From Variovorax sp. TBS-050B (GTDB lineage: Bacteria > Pseudomonadota > Gammaproteobacteria > Burkholderiales > Burkholderiaceae_C): DNA of 64,000 nt. The notes beneath the pieces are model-generated. The model did no database searches. It saw only the letters and a list, made by a program, of their open reading frames with translations, and was not told the DNA's origin. The stretch is taken from positions 3,695,001-3,759,000 of the forward strand of contig NZ_JARXYR010000002.1 in NCBI RefSeq assembly GCF_029893635.1, written 5' to 3'. How positions within the stretch are numbered: position 1 is the first letter of the stretch; every line of letters starts with the position of its first letter. Positions 38,594-48,987 of this stretch are shown here, piece by piece. The translations under genes and the position numbers were made by a program.

Positions 38594-40108
38594 ATGGAAA
38601 TCTTCAACGCACTCATGGCGGGCTTCGCCGCCGCGATCACCCCCATCAACCTGATCTGGTGCCTCGTGGGCTGCGCCCTCGGCACGGCCGTCGGCGTGCT
38701 GCCGGGCATCGGCCCTGCGGTGGCGGTGGCGATGCTGCTGCCGATCACCGGCAAGGTCGACATCACCGCCTCGATGATCTTCTTCTCGGGCATCTACTAC
38801 GGCGCGATGTACGGCGGCTCGACCACCTCGATCCTGCTGAACACGCCCGGCGAGACCGCGAGCATGGTCACGGCGATGGAAGGCAACAAGATGGCCAAGA
38901 GCGGGCGCGCGGGCGCCGCGCTCGCGACGGCGGCCATCGGCTCCTTCGTGGCGGGCACCATCGCCACGGTGATCGTCACGATGTTCGCGCCCTTCGTGGC
39001 CGAATTCGCGGTCAAGCTCGGCCCGCCCGAGTATTTCCTGCTGATGCTGCTGGCCTTCACCACCGTGAGCGCGGTGCTCGGCAAGAGCACGCTGCGCGGC
39101 ATGACGGCGCTGTTCGTCGGCCTCGCGGCCGGCTGCATCGGCCTCGACCAGATCTCGGGCCAGGGCCGCTACACCGGCGGCGTCCCCGAGCTGCTCGACG
39201 GCATCGAGATCGTGCTCGTGGCGGTCGGCCTGTTCGCGGTGGCCGAGGTGCTCTATGCGGTGCTCTACGAAGGCCGCGTGGTCGAGGGCCAGAACAAGCT
39301 CAGCCGCGTGCACATGACCGCGCGCGACTGGAAGCGCTCGATCCCCGCGTGGCTGCGCGGTACCGCGATCGGCACGCCCTTCGGCTGCATCCCGGCGGGC
39401 GGCACCGAGATCCCGACCTTCCTGAGCTATGCCACCGAGAAGAAGCTCGCCAAGGACGAGGACGCCCGCGCCGAGTTCGGCACCAAGGGCGCGATCGAAG
39501 GCGTGGCCGGCCCCGAGGCCGCGAACAATGCCACCGTGACCGCGGCGCTGATCCCGCTGCTCACGCTGGGCATCCCGACCTCGAACACCACCGCCATCCT
39601 GCTCGGCGCGTTCCAGAACTACGGCATCCAGCCCGGTCCGCAGCTGTTCACCACCTCCGCCGCGCTGGTGTGGGCGCTGATCGCCTCGCTCTACATCGGC
39701 AACGTGATGCTGCTGGTGCTGAACCTGCCGATGGTGGGTCTCTGGGTCAAGCTGCTCAAGATCCCGAAGCCGCAGCTCTATGCGGGCATCCTGATCTTCG
39801 CGACCGTGGGCGCCTACGGCATGCGCCAGAGCGCGTTCGACCTGTTCCTGCTGTACGGCATCGGTCTGCTCGGCGTGCTGATGCGGCGCTTCGACTTCCC
39901 GACGGCACCGGTGGTGGTGGGCATGATCCTCGGGCCGCTGGCCGAAGCGCAGATGCGCAATGCGCTGTCGATCGGCGAGGGCAGTGCTTCGATCTTCTTC
40001 CAGCGGCCGATGTCGATCGTGCTGGTGGTGGTGATCGTGGCCGTGCTGGTGCTGCCGCGGGTGGCGAAGCGCATGAGCGATCGGAAGCTGGCCCGGCTGG
40101 CGGCTTGA
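38594..40108 (+). CDS. tctA: Tricarboxylate transporter large membrane subunit TctA
   Basis: A 504-residue permease with about twelve helices. The duplicated glycine-rich motifs are present: [54 protein letters not shown] and [21 protein letters not shown] precedes the ATG. It uses the ion gradient to import the ligand delivered by TctC. Followed by a very large palindrome rather than a simple terminator. Confidence 0.95.
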   Translation: MEIFNALMAGFAAAITPINLIWCLVGCALGTAVGVLPGIGPAVAVAMLLPITGKVDITASMIFFSGIYYGAMYGGSTTSILLNTPGETASMVTAMEGNKMAKSGRAGAALATAAIGSFVAGTIATVIVTMFAPFVAEFAVKLGPPEYFLLMLLAFTTVSAVLGKSTLRGMTALFVGLAAGCIGLDQISGQGRYTGGVPELLDGIEIVLVAVGLFAVAEVLYAVLYEGRVVEGQNKLSRVHMTARDWKRSIPAWLRGTAIGTPFGCIPAGGTEIPTFLSYATEKKLAKDEDARAEFGTKGAIEGVAGPEAANNATVTAALIPLLTLGIPTSNTTAILLGAFQNYGIQPGPQLFTTSAALVWALIASLYIGNVMLLVLNLPMVGLWVKLLKIPKPQLYAGILIFATVGAYGMRQSAFDLFLLYGIGLLGVLMRRFDFPTAPVVVGMILGPLAEAQMRNALSIGEGSASIFFQRPMSIVLVVVIVAVLVLPRVAKRMSDRKLARLAA

Positions 40109-40132
40109 GTCTTTGTTTGGGGATTGCTTTTC

Positions 40133-40686
40133 CGGGGCCGGGTCTCGCCCCGGCGGGCGACTCACTTTCTTTTGCTTCGCGAAAAGAAAGTAAGCAAAGA
40201 AAAGGCGACCCTACTGTCTGCGTCCCTCCGCTTCGCTGCGGGCAACCTGCGGTGCTCGACTCCGGCGGGGGTCCGCAGAACTCGCTCCGCTGCGCTGCGC
40301 TCAGACAGCTGCGGCCCTGATCCCGCCTCCATCTCCGCTCCTCGGCACAGCCAGAAGGGAGTGGGAGCCCAGCCGGGCCATCGCTTCGCTCGGCCAGCAA
40401 CGCGCGCACGCGCAGCGTGCGCGCTTGTGTTTGGGGCCAAGCGAAGCGATGGCCCGTCGGTTTCCCTCCCCCTCTGGCTGCGCCGAGGAGCGGAGCGTTT
40501 CGCGGATCAGGGCTCGCAGCTGTTTGAGCGAAGCGAGTTCTGCGAGACCCCGCGAAACGCGAGCACCGCAGGTTGCCCCGTAGCGCAGCGGAGGGGTCGC
40601 AGACAGTGGGGGTCGCCTTTCTTTGCTTACTTTCTTTGGCGAAGCAAAGAAAGTGAGTCGCCCGCCGGGGCGAGACCCGGCCCCCG
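40133..40686. repeat. Giant (~550 bp) imperfect inverted repeat in a convergent gap
   Basis: The outer arms (40133-40211 and 40612-40686) are near-perfect complements over about 75 bp and include CTTTCTTTTGCTTCGCGAAA-like and TAAGCAAAGAAA tracts. Further arms pair inwards: about 40335-40352 with 40477-40494, and 40376-40391 with 40440-40455. The centre near 40412 is itself a hairpin (GCGCGCACGC/GCGTGCGCGC). The element fills the gap between the tctA and RND permease stops. No protein-coding frame is credible. A bidirectional terminator or non-autonomous mobile element is likely. Confidence 0.85.
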
Positions 40687-40709
40687 CCCCCAAACCAGCA
40701 CAGCCACCA

Positions 40710-43700
40710 TCAAGAAGAAGCCGGCCGCTCCACCAGATCGTCGTCGATGTGCGGATCCGCCGGCAACCCGCGCAAGCGCCGCACGGTCCGCCGAATCCAG
40801 TGCTCGATGTCGTCCACGTAGGTGAACACGGCCGGCACCACCAGCAGGCTCAACACCGTGGAGGTGATGAGCCCTCCGATCACCGCCATCGCCATCGGCG
40901 AGCGGAAGCTGGAGTCGGCGGCGCTGAGCCCCAGCGCGATCGGGGCCATGCCGGCGCCCATGGCCAGCGTGGTCATGATGATCGGCCGCGCGCGCTTGTG
41001 GCAGGCGTCGCGCAGCGCGTCCCAGCGGCTCATGCCGTGGTCGCGGCGCGCCACGATCGCGTATTCCACCAGCAGGATCGAGTTCTTGGTCGCAATGCCC
41101 ATGAGCATGATCAGGCCGATCAGCGACGGCATCGACAAGGCCTTCTGCCCGATCAGCAGGCCGACGAAGGCACCGCCGAGCGCCAGTGGCAGCGCGCAGA
41201 GGATCGTCACCGGGTGCAGGAAGTCCTTGAACAGCAGCACCAGCACGATGTAGATGCACAGCACGCCCGTGAGCATCGCGAGGCCGAAGCTCGCGAACAG
41301 CTCGGTCATGACCTCGGCGTCGCCGATCTCGGTCACGCGCACGCCGGGCGGCAGCTTCTGGATCGAGGGCAGGCTGGTGACGGCCGTCTTCGCATCGCCC
41401 AGGCCGACGCCCGAGAGCTCGATCTCGAAGTTGACGTTGCGCGAGCGGTCGTAGCGGTCGATGACGGCGGGGCCGCCCTCCATCGTCAGCGAGGCCACCT
41501 GGCTCAGCATCACCGGGCCGCGGGCGCCGGGCACCGAGAGGCGGCCGATCAGGTCGAGGTCCTGGCGCGCCGAGTCCTCGAGCTTCACCACGATGGGCAC
41601 CTGCCGCTGCGCGAGGTTGAGCTTGGCGAGCGCCTGGTCGTAGTCGCCGAGCGTGGCGACGCGCAGCGTCTCGGCGATGGCCGAGCTCGTCACGCCCAGG
41701 TCGGCGGCGCGCGCGAAGTCGGGGCGCACCGCGATCTCGGGGCGCACGAGGCTCGCGGTGGAGGTGATGTTGCCCAGGCCGGGCACGGTGCGCAGGTCCT
41801 TCTCGACCGCGCTCGCGGCGGCCGACAGCGCGGCCGGGTCCTCGCCGGTGAGCGCCAGGATGTACTTCTCGCCCGAGCCGCCCAGGCCGACGGTGCTGCG
41901 CACGCCGGGCAGGGTCTGCATCGCCTCGCGGATCTGGTTCTCGATCACCTGCTTGCGCGGCCGGTCGCCGCGGTCGTCGAGCTTGATGGTCAGCGTGGCC
42001 TTGCGCGTCTCGGGCGTGCCGAAGTTGGCGAACGGATCGCCGCCCGCGCTGCCGCCGGCCACGGTGGTGTAGACGCTCTTCACGTGCGGGATCTGCATCA
42101 CGCGGCGGCGCGTTTCCTCCGCCGCGGCGGTGGTCTGCGCCAGCGTGGAGCCGGGTGCGAGCGACAGGTACACCTGCGTCTGCGAGTTGTCGTCGGGCGG
42201 GATGAAGCCGGTCTTGAGCAGCGGGATCATCGCGAGCGAGCCGAAGAAGAAGAGAGTGGCGAGCACCATCGTCTTGAAGCGGTGGTGCGTGCTCCATTCC
42301 ACGGCGCGCATGTAGGCCCTGAGCCAGCCCGGCTCCTTCTCGGCACCGACGATCGGCTTCAGGATGTAGGCGGCCATCATCGGCGTGAGCATCCGCGCCA
42401 CCACCAGCGAGGCGAACACCGCGAGCGAGGCGGTCCAGCCGAACTGCTTGAAGAACTTGCCGGCCACGCCGCTCATGAAGGCCGTGGGCAGGAACACCGC
42501 GATCAGCGTGAAGGTGGTGGCGATCACCGCGAGGCCGATCTCGTCGGCCGCCTCCATCGCCGCTTCATACGGCGACTTGCCCATGCGCAGGTGGCGCACG
42601 ATGTTCTCCACCTCCACGATCGCGTCGTCGACCAATATGCCGACCACCAGCGAGAGCGCGAGCAGCGAGATCACGTTGACCGAGAAGCCCAGCAGGTGCA
42701 TGCCGATGAAGGCCGGGATCACCGACATGGGCAGCGCCACCGCCGAGACGAAGGTGGCGCGCCAGTCGCGCAGGAACAGCCACACCACCACCACGGCCAG
42801 GATCGCGCCCTCGTACAGCAGGTGCAGCGAGCCGTCGTATTCCTCCTCGACCGGGTCGACGAAGTTGAAGGCCTCGGTCAGTTCGAGGTCGGGGCGCTGC
42901 GCCCGCATCTCGCCCAGCGCCTTCTGGATCGCGCGGCCCACCTCGACCTCGCTCGCGCCGCGGCTGCGGGCCACCTCGAAGCCGACCACAGGCTTGCCGT
43001 TGAGCAGCGCGGCGGCGCGCGGCTCGGCGATGGTGTCGCTGATGCGCGCCACCTGGTCGAGCCGGATGCGCCGGCCGTCGGACAGCGCGATCTGCATGTC
43101 TGCCAGCTGGTCGGCTGACTGCACGGTGGCCAGCGTGCGCACCGGCTGCTCGCTGCCGCCGAGGTCGATGCGGCCGCCCGCGCTTTCGGTCTGCACCTGG
43201 CGCAGCTGGCGCGAGATGTCGGCCGCCGAGGCGCCGAGCGCCTGCAGCTTCGCGGGATCGAGGTCCACGTGCACCTGGCGCGTGACGCCGCCCACGCGGT
43301 TGACCGCGCCCACGCCAGGCAGCGCGAGCAGCTTCTTGCTGACGTCGTTGTCGACGAACCAGCTCAGCGCCTCGATGTCCATGCGCGAGGAGGCGATGGT
43401 GAAGGCCAGCACCGGCTGCGCCGCGAAGTCGAGCTTGGTGACCACCGGGTCGCGCACGTCCGCGGGCAGGTCGGAGCGCACCTTCTGCACCGCGGAGCGC
43501 ACGTCGTCCACGGCTTCCTGCACCGGCTTCTCGAGGCGGAACTCGACGATCAGCGTGGCGGCGCCGTCCTGCACCTTGGTCGTGATGTGCTTCAGGCCCT
43601 GGATGGTGGCGATGGAGTTCTCGAGCTTGCGCGCGACGTCGTTCTCGAGCTGCGAAGGCGCGGCGCCCGGCAGCGCCGCGGAGACCGTGACGGTCGGCAG

Positions 43701-43823
43701 GTCGATGTCGGGAAAGTTCTGCACCTTCATCGCGCTGAACGAGAGCAGCCCGCCGAAGGTGAGCAGCACGAACAGCATCACCGCCGGGATCGGGTTGCGG
43801 ATGGACCATGCGGAAACGTTCAT
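40710..43823 (-). CDS. RND efflux pump inner-membrane permease (HAE1-like)
   Basis: A 1037-residue proton-driven exporter with twelve helices and two large periplasmic loops. The TM4 proton-relay pair is in LVVGILVDDAIVEVENIV; other family segments are GIATKNSILLVEYAI and FVLLTFGGLLSFSAMKVQNFPDIDLPT split across the N-terminus. Likely substrates are drugs, solvents or metabolites. The ATG overlaps the adaptor stop by 4 nt, so the four-gene operon tetR-OMF-MFP-RND is translationally coupled throughout. Confidence 0.94.
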   Translation of the reverse strand: MNVSAWSIRNPIPAVMLFVLLTFGGLLSFSAMKVQNFPDIDLPTVTVSAALPGAAPSQLENDVARKLENSIATIQGLKHITTKVQDGAATLIVEFRLEKPVQEAVDDVRSAVQKVRSDLPADVRDPVVTKLDFAAQPVLAFTIASSRMDIEALSWFVDNDVSKKLLALPGVGAVNRVGGVTRQVHVDLDPAKLQALGASAADISRQLRQVQTESAGGRIDLGGSEQPVRTLATVQSADQLADMQIALSDGRRIRLDQVARISDTIAEPRAAALLNGKPVVGFEVARSRGASEVEVGRAIQKALGEMRAQRPDLELTEAFNFVDPVEEEYDGSLHLLYEGAILAVVVVWLFLRDWRATFVSAVALPMSVIPAFIGMHLLGFSVNVISLLALSLVVGILVDDAIVEVENIVRHLRMGKSPYEAAMEAADEIGLAVIATTFTLIAVFLPTAFMSGVAGKFFKQFGWTASLAVFASLVVARMLTPMMAAYILKPIVGAEKEPGWLRAYMRAVEWSTHHRFKTMVLATLFFFGSLAMIPLLKTGFIPPDDNSQTQVYLSLAPGSTLAQTTAAAEETRRRVMQIPHVKSVYTTVAGGSAGGDPFANFGTPETRKATLTIKLDDRGDRPRKQVIENQIREAMQTLPGVRSTVGLGGSGEKYILALTGEDPAALSAAASAVEKDLRTVPGLGNITSTASLVRPEIAVRPDFARAADLGVTSSAIAETLRVATLGDYDQALAKLNLAQRQVPIVVKLEDSARQDLDLIGRLSVPGARGPVMLSQVASLTMEGGPAVIDRYDRSRNVNFEIELSGVGLGDAKTAVTSLPSIQKLPPGVRVTEIGDAEVMTELFASFGLAMLTGVLCIYIVLVLLFKDFLHPVTILCALPLALGGAFVGLLIGQKALSMPSLIGLIMLMGIATKNSILLVEYAIVARRDHGMSRWDALRDACHKRARPIIMTTLAMGAGMAPIALGLSAADSSFRSPMAMAVIGGLITSTVLSLLVVPAVFTYVDDIEHWIRRTVRRLRGLPADPHIDDDLVERPASS

Positions 43824-45046
43824 GGGCGGACCTTCGTTTCGGTGCTGCCGGCGCCGGGCGCCGAGGCCGGTGCCGCGGCGGGCCGGGCTGCCGCTTCCTC
43901 GGGCGTGGCGGCCGGGGCGGTCGCGGCGACGACGCGCACCAGGTCGCCGTCGTTCAGGAAGCCCGCGCCCTGCACCACGACCTGCGCGCCCTCGGGCAGC
44001 GCGCTCGTGATCTCCACGCGTTCGGCGAGGCGCCGGCCGGTCTGCACCTTCAGCTGCGTGACGCGGTTGTCGGGCCGCAGCACGAAGACGTTGTTGAAGC
44101 CGTCGCGCGGCACGATGGCGCTCTGCGGCACCGTGGGCGCGGTGCTGCGGCCGAGCTCGAAGTCGCCGCGCGCGAACATGCCGGCCTTGATGCCGGTGTT
44201 CTGCTGCACGTTCGGCAGGTCGACGTAGACCAGCGCGGCGCGCGTCTGCGGATCGACCGTGGGCGCGATGCTGCGCACCTTGCCGCGCACCTGCGCGCCG
44301 CTCGCGCCGACCACGAAGGCCGGCGTGCCGACCGCGACGCGGCTGAGTTCGGCCGAGGTGACTTCGGCGCGCCATTCGAGCCGGCCCTGGCGGATCAGCC
44401 GGAACAGCTCGGTGCCCGCGGCCACCACGCTGCCGACGGTGGCGGTGCGCGACGAGATCACGCCGTCGTCGGGCGCCAGCACCTGCGTGTTGCGGCCGCG
44501 CACCTCCTGCGCCTTCAGCACCGCCTCGGCCGCCTCGACGCGCGCCTTCGCGGTCTGCTCGGTGGTCTGGTACTGGTTGATCTGCTGCTGGCTCAGCGCC
44601 CCGGTGGCCTGCAGCGTGCGGGCGCGGGCCGCGTTGGCGGCGGCATCGGCCGCCGTGGCCCGGGCTTCGGCGAGCGAGGCCCGCGCCTGCGCGATGTCGG
44701 CCTGCACCGTCTCGGGCGAGAAGACCGCCAGTACCTGGCCCTTCTTCACCACGTCGCCCACGTTCACGCGCACTTCGGCGAGCCGCAGGCCGTTGGACTC
44801 GGAGCCGACGAGCGCCTCCTGCCAGGCCGCGACGTTGCCGTTGGCCGCGAGCGTGAGCATCAGCTCGGTGGGCTCGGGCTTCGCGACGGTGACCGTGAGC
44901 GCGGGCCGGGCCGCGGCGGCGCCGTCCTTGCCCTTGGCGTCGGCGGCCTCGTTCGCCGGCTTGCGCGTCAGCCACACGGCCGCGGCAGCGAGGATGAGGA
45001 CCGCCAGCACGGCGATGACCAGGGTGGAGCGTTTGATTCTTTTCAT
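43820..45046 (-). CDS. RND efflux periplasmic adaptor
   Basis: A 408-residue membrane-fusion protein. An N-terminal signal anchor (about 7-27) is followed by biotinyl-lipoyl halves (VRVNVGDVVKKGQVLAVFSP and LAPDDGVISSRTATVGSVV), an Ala-rich coiled hairpin between them (about 110-170) and a beta-barrel domain. The C-terminal tail is Ala/Pro-rich. The ATG overlaps the outer-membrane gene stop as ATGA. Links the RND permease with the outer-membrane channel. Confidence 0.93.
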   Translation of the reverse strand: MKRIKRSTLVIAVLAVLILAAAAVWLTRKPANEAADAKGKDGAAAARPALTVTVAKPEPTELMLTLAANGNVAAWQEALVGSESNGLRLAEVRVNVGDVVKKGQVLAVFSPETVQADIAQARASLAEARATAADAAANAARARTLQATGALSQQQINQYQTTEQTAKARVEAAEAVLKAQEVRGRNTQVLAPDDGVISSRTATVGSVVAAGTELFRLIRQGRLEWRAEVTSAELSRVAVGTPAFVVGASGAQVRGKVRSIAPTVDPQTRAALVYVDLPNVQQNTGIKAGMFARGDFELGRSTAPTVPQSAIVPRDGFNNVFVLRPDNRVTQLKVQTGRRLAERVEITSALPEGAQVVVQGAGFLNDGDLVRVVAATAPAATPEEAAARPAAAPASAPGAGSTETKVRP

Positions 45047-46563
45047 GGCGTCGTCGCGACCTTGTGGGCCGGGTTGGAAGTCATTGCGGGCGATTCGGGG
45101 CGGTTCCAGCCGCCGCCCATCGAGCGGTAGAGCGCGACCCAGGCTTCGGTGCGCTCGCGTTGCAGCGACACGCGCGCCGTCTGCGCGGCGAACAGCGTGC
45201 GGCGCGAATCCTCCAGTTCGAACAGGCTCGCGAGGCCGCTCTGGTAGCGCGCCTGCGTGGCATCGAACGAGGCCTGGTAGTTCTGCACGGCGGCGTCGGC
45301 ATCGGCGGCGCGCGCGTTGGTGCTGTCGAGGTTGACGAGCGCCTCCTCGACCTCGCGCACCGCCTGCCGCACGTTCGCCTTGTAGAGCGCCACGGCTTCG
45401 GTGTAGCGCGCCTTCGCGGCCTCGGCGTTCGCGGCCCGCGTGCCGCCGTCGAACAGCGGCACGGTGAGCGCGACCGGCCCGATGGTCCAGGTGTCGAGCG
45501 TCTCGCGGAAGCCGCTGGTGCGGAACTGCATGCGCCCGATCGAGCCCGAGAGCGACAGCCGCGGATAGCGCGCGGCCTCGGCGGCGCCCACGTCGGCGCT
45601 CGCCGCGGCCACGCCGAGTTCGGCGGCGTAGACGTCGGGGCGCTGCGAGATCGCCTGCGCGGGCACGCTGGCGACGCTGCCCACCGCCGGCAGCGCGCGC
45701 TGCGCGGGCGCGGCGGCGAGCTTCTGTTCGAGCGCGGTTTCGTCGATGCCGCTGAGCGCCACCAGCGCCTTGCGCTGCACGGCGCAGAGCGCGCGCTGCT
45801 GCGTCAGCCGGCCCGAGGCGTCCGAGGCGCTGGCGCGGGCCAGGGCGGCATCGGCCGGCGCCGTGAAACCCGCGCGTGCGGACAGGTCGGTGAGCCGCGC
45901 CGTCTCGCCGCGCGAGCGTGCGTCGGATTCGGCCACGCGCAGCTGCTGCTGGCAGGCGCGTTCGGCGAAGTAGGCATTGGCGGTCTCGGCGGCCACGGCC
46001 ACGCGCGCCTCGTGCCACTTGGCATCGGCGCTTTCCTGCCGGCGCTGCGCCGCGTCGCGGTCGGCGCGCAGGCGGCCGAACAGGTCGATCTCCCACTGCG
46101 ACTGCAGGCCGGCCTGCAGCGTGGTGATCGGCGCGGCGGCCGAGAGGGCGCTGCCGCTGCCGCCGCCGGTGCTGCCCGAAGCCGCGCCGCCGGTGCCGCC
46201 CGACGCGCCCGAGCCGAAGGACGAGCCCGAGACCCCGCGGCTCGCCGACAGCGAGCCGTCGAGGTTCGGCAGCAGCGCCGCGCCGGCCGCGACGCGCGTC
46301 GAGCGCGCCTCGGCCACGCGCGCTGCAGCGCTCGCCACGTTCGGGCTGGCGGCTTCGGCCGCCGCGATGAGTTCGTCGAGCAGCGGATCGTCGAGCTGGC
46401 GCCACCATGCGGCCAGCGACGCGAGCGAGCCGCCGTGCGGCAGCGGCGCATGCCACTGCGCGGGCAGCGGCGCCTCCACTTGCGCGGGCGGGCGCGCGAA
46501 GCCGCAGCCCGCGAGCACCAGCGGCGCGCAGAGGGCGGCAGCCATCCATCGAAGTCGGTTCAT
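45043..46563 (-). CDS. Outer-membrane efflux lipoprotein (NodT family)
   Basis: A 506-residue TolC-like channel with a lipoprotein signal (LVLAGC, Cys 20). The duplicated OEP repeats have long helices (LLDELIAAAEAASPNVASAA, AVALYKANVRQAVREVEEAL). A Gly/Ser-rich insert at about 108-140 is unusual but lies in a loop of the first repeat. The ATG overlaps the tetR stop. Provides the exit duct of the tripartite pump. Confidence 0.93.
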   Translation of the reverse strand: MNRLRWMAAALCAPLVLAGCGFARPPAQVEAPLPAQWHAPLPHGGSLASLAAWWRQLDDPLLDELIAAAEAASPNVASAAARVAEARSTRVAAGAALLPNLDGSLSASRGVSGSSFGSGASGGTGGAASGSTGGGSGSALSAAAPITTLQAGLQSQWEIDLFGRLRADRDAAQRRQESADAKWHEARVAVAAETANAYFAERACQQQLRVAESDARSRGETARLTDLSARAGFTAPADAALARASASDASGRLTQQRALCAVQRKALVALSGIDETALEQKLAAAPAQRALPAVGSVASVPAQAISQRPDVYAAELGVAAASADVGAAEAARYPRLSLSGSIGRMQFRTSGFRETLDTWTIGPVALTVPLFDGGTRAANAEAAKARYTEAVALYKANVRQAVREVEEALVNLDSTNARAADADAAVQNYQASFDATQARYQSGLASLFELEDSRRTLFAAQTARVSLQRERTEAWVALYRSMGGGWNRPESPAMTSNPAHKVATTP

Positions 46564-47291
46564 GTCTTCTTTCTCCGGGTACGGGGGGGCGTGGACGCAG
46601 GCTTTGCAGGAGCCGCGGCCTGGCGGCGCAGCACCTCGGCCTCGACCAGCGCGATCGCATAGCCCGTGAGCCGCTGCGCCCAGGCGTCCACGCTGCGCGC
46701 CGTGTTCAGCAGCGAGGGACGGATCGCGTCGACCAGGTCCTGGCTCACGAAGAGCTGCATCGCGAGGCCGGTGATGGCGAATGTCAGGCGATGCACGTCG
46801 TCGTCGGCCCGCGCCAGGCCGAGATGCCGGCACAGCACGCCCGCGATCGCCTGGTGCGGCGCCTTGATGTCGCGTTCCATCTCCTTGGCCCACTGGCTCG
46901 TGGGCTCGAGCATCTCGCGCAGGTGCAGCTGGATGCATTGGCGCACGATCTCGCCCTGCTTGAGCGGCTCGATCATGCGCGTGAAGTAGATGTGCAGCGC
47001 CTCTTCGATCGGCAGCTCGGGCGCGGCATACAGAGAGACGAAATCGCCCGCGTTGCCGCCCATCGGCTCGCCGAAGGTGGCGGCATAGAGCCCGGCCTTG
47101 TCGCCGAAGTAGTAGCTGATGGCCGAGATGTTCACGCCGGCCGAACGCGCGATCTCGCGCGTGGAGGTCTTGGCGTAGCCCTTGGCGGCGAAGAGGGCGA
47201 GGGCGGCGTAGAGAAGCCGCTGGCGTGCCTCCACGCCGTCGCTGCGCGGGGCGCGGGCGGAAGAAATGACCTGCAGGGCGGTGGCGCTCAT
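46560..47291 (-). CDS. TetR-family repressor of the RND operon
   Basis: A 243-residue regulator. Helix-turn-helix at about 40-62 (TSTREIARSAGVNISAISYY) and a C-terminal ligand domain resembling the CecR (YbiH) group. The ATG at 47291 is preferred; in-frame ATG at 47300 and TTG at 47315 are alternatives. It is first in the efflux operon, and a perfect palindrome lies 23 nt upstream of its start, pointing to autorepression together with the pump genes. Confidence 0.92.
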   Translation of the reverse strand: MSATALQVISSARAPRSDGVEARQRLLYAALALFAAKGYAKTSTREIARSAGVNISAISYYFGDKAGLYAATFGEPMGGNAGDFVSLYAAPELPIEEALHIYFTRMIEPLKQGEIVRQCIQLHLREMLEPTSQWAKEMERDIKAPHQAIAGVLCRHLGLARADDDVHRLTFAITGLAMQLFVSQDLVDAIRPSLLNTARSVDAWAQRLTGYAIALVEAEVLRRQAAAPAKPASTPPRTRRKKT

Positions 47292-47313
47292 GGCCCGCAT
47301 TACACCATGCGGC

Positions 47314-47331
47314 AAATCAAACGTTTGATTT
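47314..47331. promoter_or_regulatory. Probable TetR operator
   Basis: AAATCAAACGTTTGATTT is an 18-bp perfect palindrome just upstream of the tetR start. Its size and position are those of a TetR-dimer site overlapping the promoter. Confidence 0.75.
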
Positions 47332-47371
47332 ACTTAAGGCGCCGTGTGGGCTTTCTTTGTACCGCCGCGCC

Positions 47372-47390
47372 AATGTGCCATCGGCACATT
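47372..47390. promoter_or_regulatory. Inverted repeat upstream of the sigma-54 activator gene
   Basis: AATGTGCC and GGCACATT are perfect 8-bp arms 3 nt apart, 54 bp before the activator ATG. It may be an autoregulatory site. It is not a -24/-12 promoter because the GG-N10-GC spacing is absent. Confidence 0.55.
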
Positions 47391-47443
47391 TGCCAGCGCC
47401 GCTGCGAGGTGGGCGGACGGGGAGGCGCGCTACAGTTCCGGGC

Positions 47444-48979
47444 ATGTCCGCCGTCCCTCCCGCTGCCGCACCTTCCGCCCTGCCGCTCGACGCGGAGGGC
47501 ATTCTCGCGCTGGCCGCGCGCTCGATGTTTCATTTGTTTTCGAGCATCAGCCAGGGCATGTTCCTGGTCGACAGCACGGGGCGCATCGTCTGGGTGAACG
47601 AGGGTTACCGCCGCTTCCTGCCGGCGCTGGGCTTCTCGTCGATCGACCAGTTCCTCGGCCACATGGTGGAGGACGTGATCCCGAACACGCAGATGCGGCG
47701 CGTGCTCGAGACCGGCGAGCCGATCCTCGTGGACCTGCTGACCAACAAGGCGGGCACCTTCGTCGTCAGCCGCATTCCGCTGCGCGAGGAAGGCGAGGGC
47801 GGCGCGGGCGCAGTCATCGGCGCGATCGGCATCGTGCTCTTCGACCAGCCCGAGACCACGCTGCAGCCGCTCATCAGCAAGTTCGCGCTGCTGCAGCGCG
47901 ACCTCGACGATGCGCGGCGCGAGCTGGCGAGCCAGCGCAACAACCCGCTCTACCAGCATGCGGCCGACGGCCAGCGGCGCTCCAAGTACACCTTCGCGAG
48001 CTTCATCGGCAGCAGCCCCGCGGCGGTGGAGGTCAAGCGCCATGCGCGCCGCGCCGCGCAGTCGACCAGCCCGGTGCTGCTGCTCGGCGAAACCGGCACC
48101 GGCAAGGAACTGCTCGCGCATGCGATCCATGCGACCTCGTCGCGCGCGAAGGGCCCGTTCGTCAGCCTCAACATCGCGGCCGTGCCCGACACGCTGCTCG
48201 AGGCCGAGTTCTTCGGCGTGGCGCCCGGCGCCTTCACCGGCGCCGACAAGCGCGGGCGCGAGGGCAAGTTCAAGCTGGCCGACGGCGGCAGCCTCTTCCT
48301 CGACGAGATCGGCGACATGCCGCTCGGGCTCCAGGCCAAGCTGCTGCGCGCGCTGCAGGAGGGCGAGATCGAGCCGCTCGGTTCGAACAAGCTGATTCCC
48401 TTCGACGCCCGCGTGATCGCCGCCACCTCGCGCGACCTGCCCGAGCTGGTGCGGCGCGGCCAGTTCCGCGAGGACCTGTACTACCGCCTCAACGTGCTGC
48501 CGCTGCGCGTGCCGCCCCTGCGCGAGCGGCGCGCCGACATTCCCGCGCTCGTCGAGGCGCTCGGCGAGGACATGGCGCTGCGCAGCGGCGAGGCTCCGCC
48601 CGAGCTCACCCCCGATGCCCTGGCGCTGCTCGCGGGCCAGCACTGGCGCGGCAACATCCGCGAGCTGCGCAACGTGCTCGAGCAGGTGACCATGCGCAGC
48701 GATTCGCAGCGCATCGACGCGGCGCAGCTCGAGCGCATCCTGCGCGAGGCCGGCCTCGAACAGATCGCGCCGCCCGAAGCCCAACCGCCCGAGAGCGATG
48801 CCGACGCGCAGGCTGCGTTGCTGCGCCCGCTCGCGCAGCAGGTGGCCGAGCTGGAGCGCCGCGCGATCGCCGCTGCGCTGGCGGCGACGGGGGGCAACAA
48901 GCTCGCGACGTCGAGGCTGCTGGGGATTTCGCGGGCGACGCTGTATGAGCGGATGACGAGTGCTGCTGGCGGGGCGTGA
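47444..48979 (+). CDS. Sigma-54 enhancer-binding activator with PAS-like sensor
   Basis: A 511-residue activator. Residues of about 25-135 form a PAS-like domain ([22 protein letters not shown]), then a short linker and an AAA+ domain with Walker A GETGTGKE (215-222), GAFTGAD (262-268) for sigma-54 contact and Walker [11 protein letters not shown] Fis-type helix-turn-helix is C-terminal ([20 protein letters not shown]). The ATG at 47444 is the first that precedes the PAS domain closely. It directly precedes a good -24/-12 promoter, so it probably activates the ABC/depolymerase genes. Confidence 0.93.
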   Translation: MSAVPPAAAPSALPLDAEGILALAARSMFHLFSSISQGMFLVDSTGRIVWVNEGYRRFLPALGFSSIDQFLGHMVEDVIPNTQMRRVLETGEPILVDLLTNKAGTFVVSRIPLREEGEGGAGAVIGAIGIVLFDQPETTLQPLISKFALLQRDLDDARRELASQRNNPLYQHAADGQRRSKYTFASFIGSSPAAVEVKRHARRAAQSTSPVLLLGETGTGKELLAHAIHATSSRAKGPFVSLNIAAVPDTLLEAEFFGVAPGAFTGADKRGREGKFKLADGGSLFLDEIGDMPLGLQAKLLRALQEGEIEPLGSNKLIPFDARVIAATSRDLPELVRRGQFREDLYYRLNVLPLRVPPLRERRADIPALVEALGEDMALRSGEAPPELTPDALALLAGQHWRGNIRELRNVLEQVTMRSDSQRIDAAQLERILREAGLEQIAPPEAQPPESDADAQAALLRPLAQQVAELERRAIAAALAATGGNKLATSRLLGISRATLYERMTSAAGGA

Positions 48980-48987
48980 ATGCGGGA

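Noticed and set aside
38039-40165. A 708-codon minus-strand frame opposite tctB and tctA
   Set aside because: Shadow frame extremely rich in Arg, His and Gln and with no recognisable fold.
40301-40693. Small open frames inside the giant palindrome
   Set aside because: They follow from the inverted-repeat sequence, occur on both strands and encode no recognisable protein.
47372-47394. A -24/-12 promoter just upstream of the activator gene
   Set aside because: GGCAC is present, but GC does not follow at the required ten-base spacing; it is better read as an inverted repeat.
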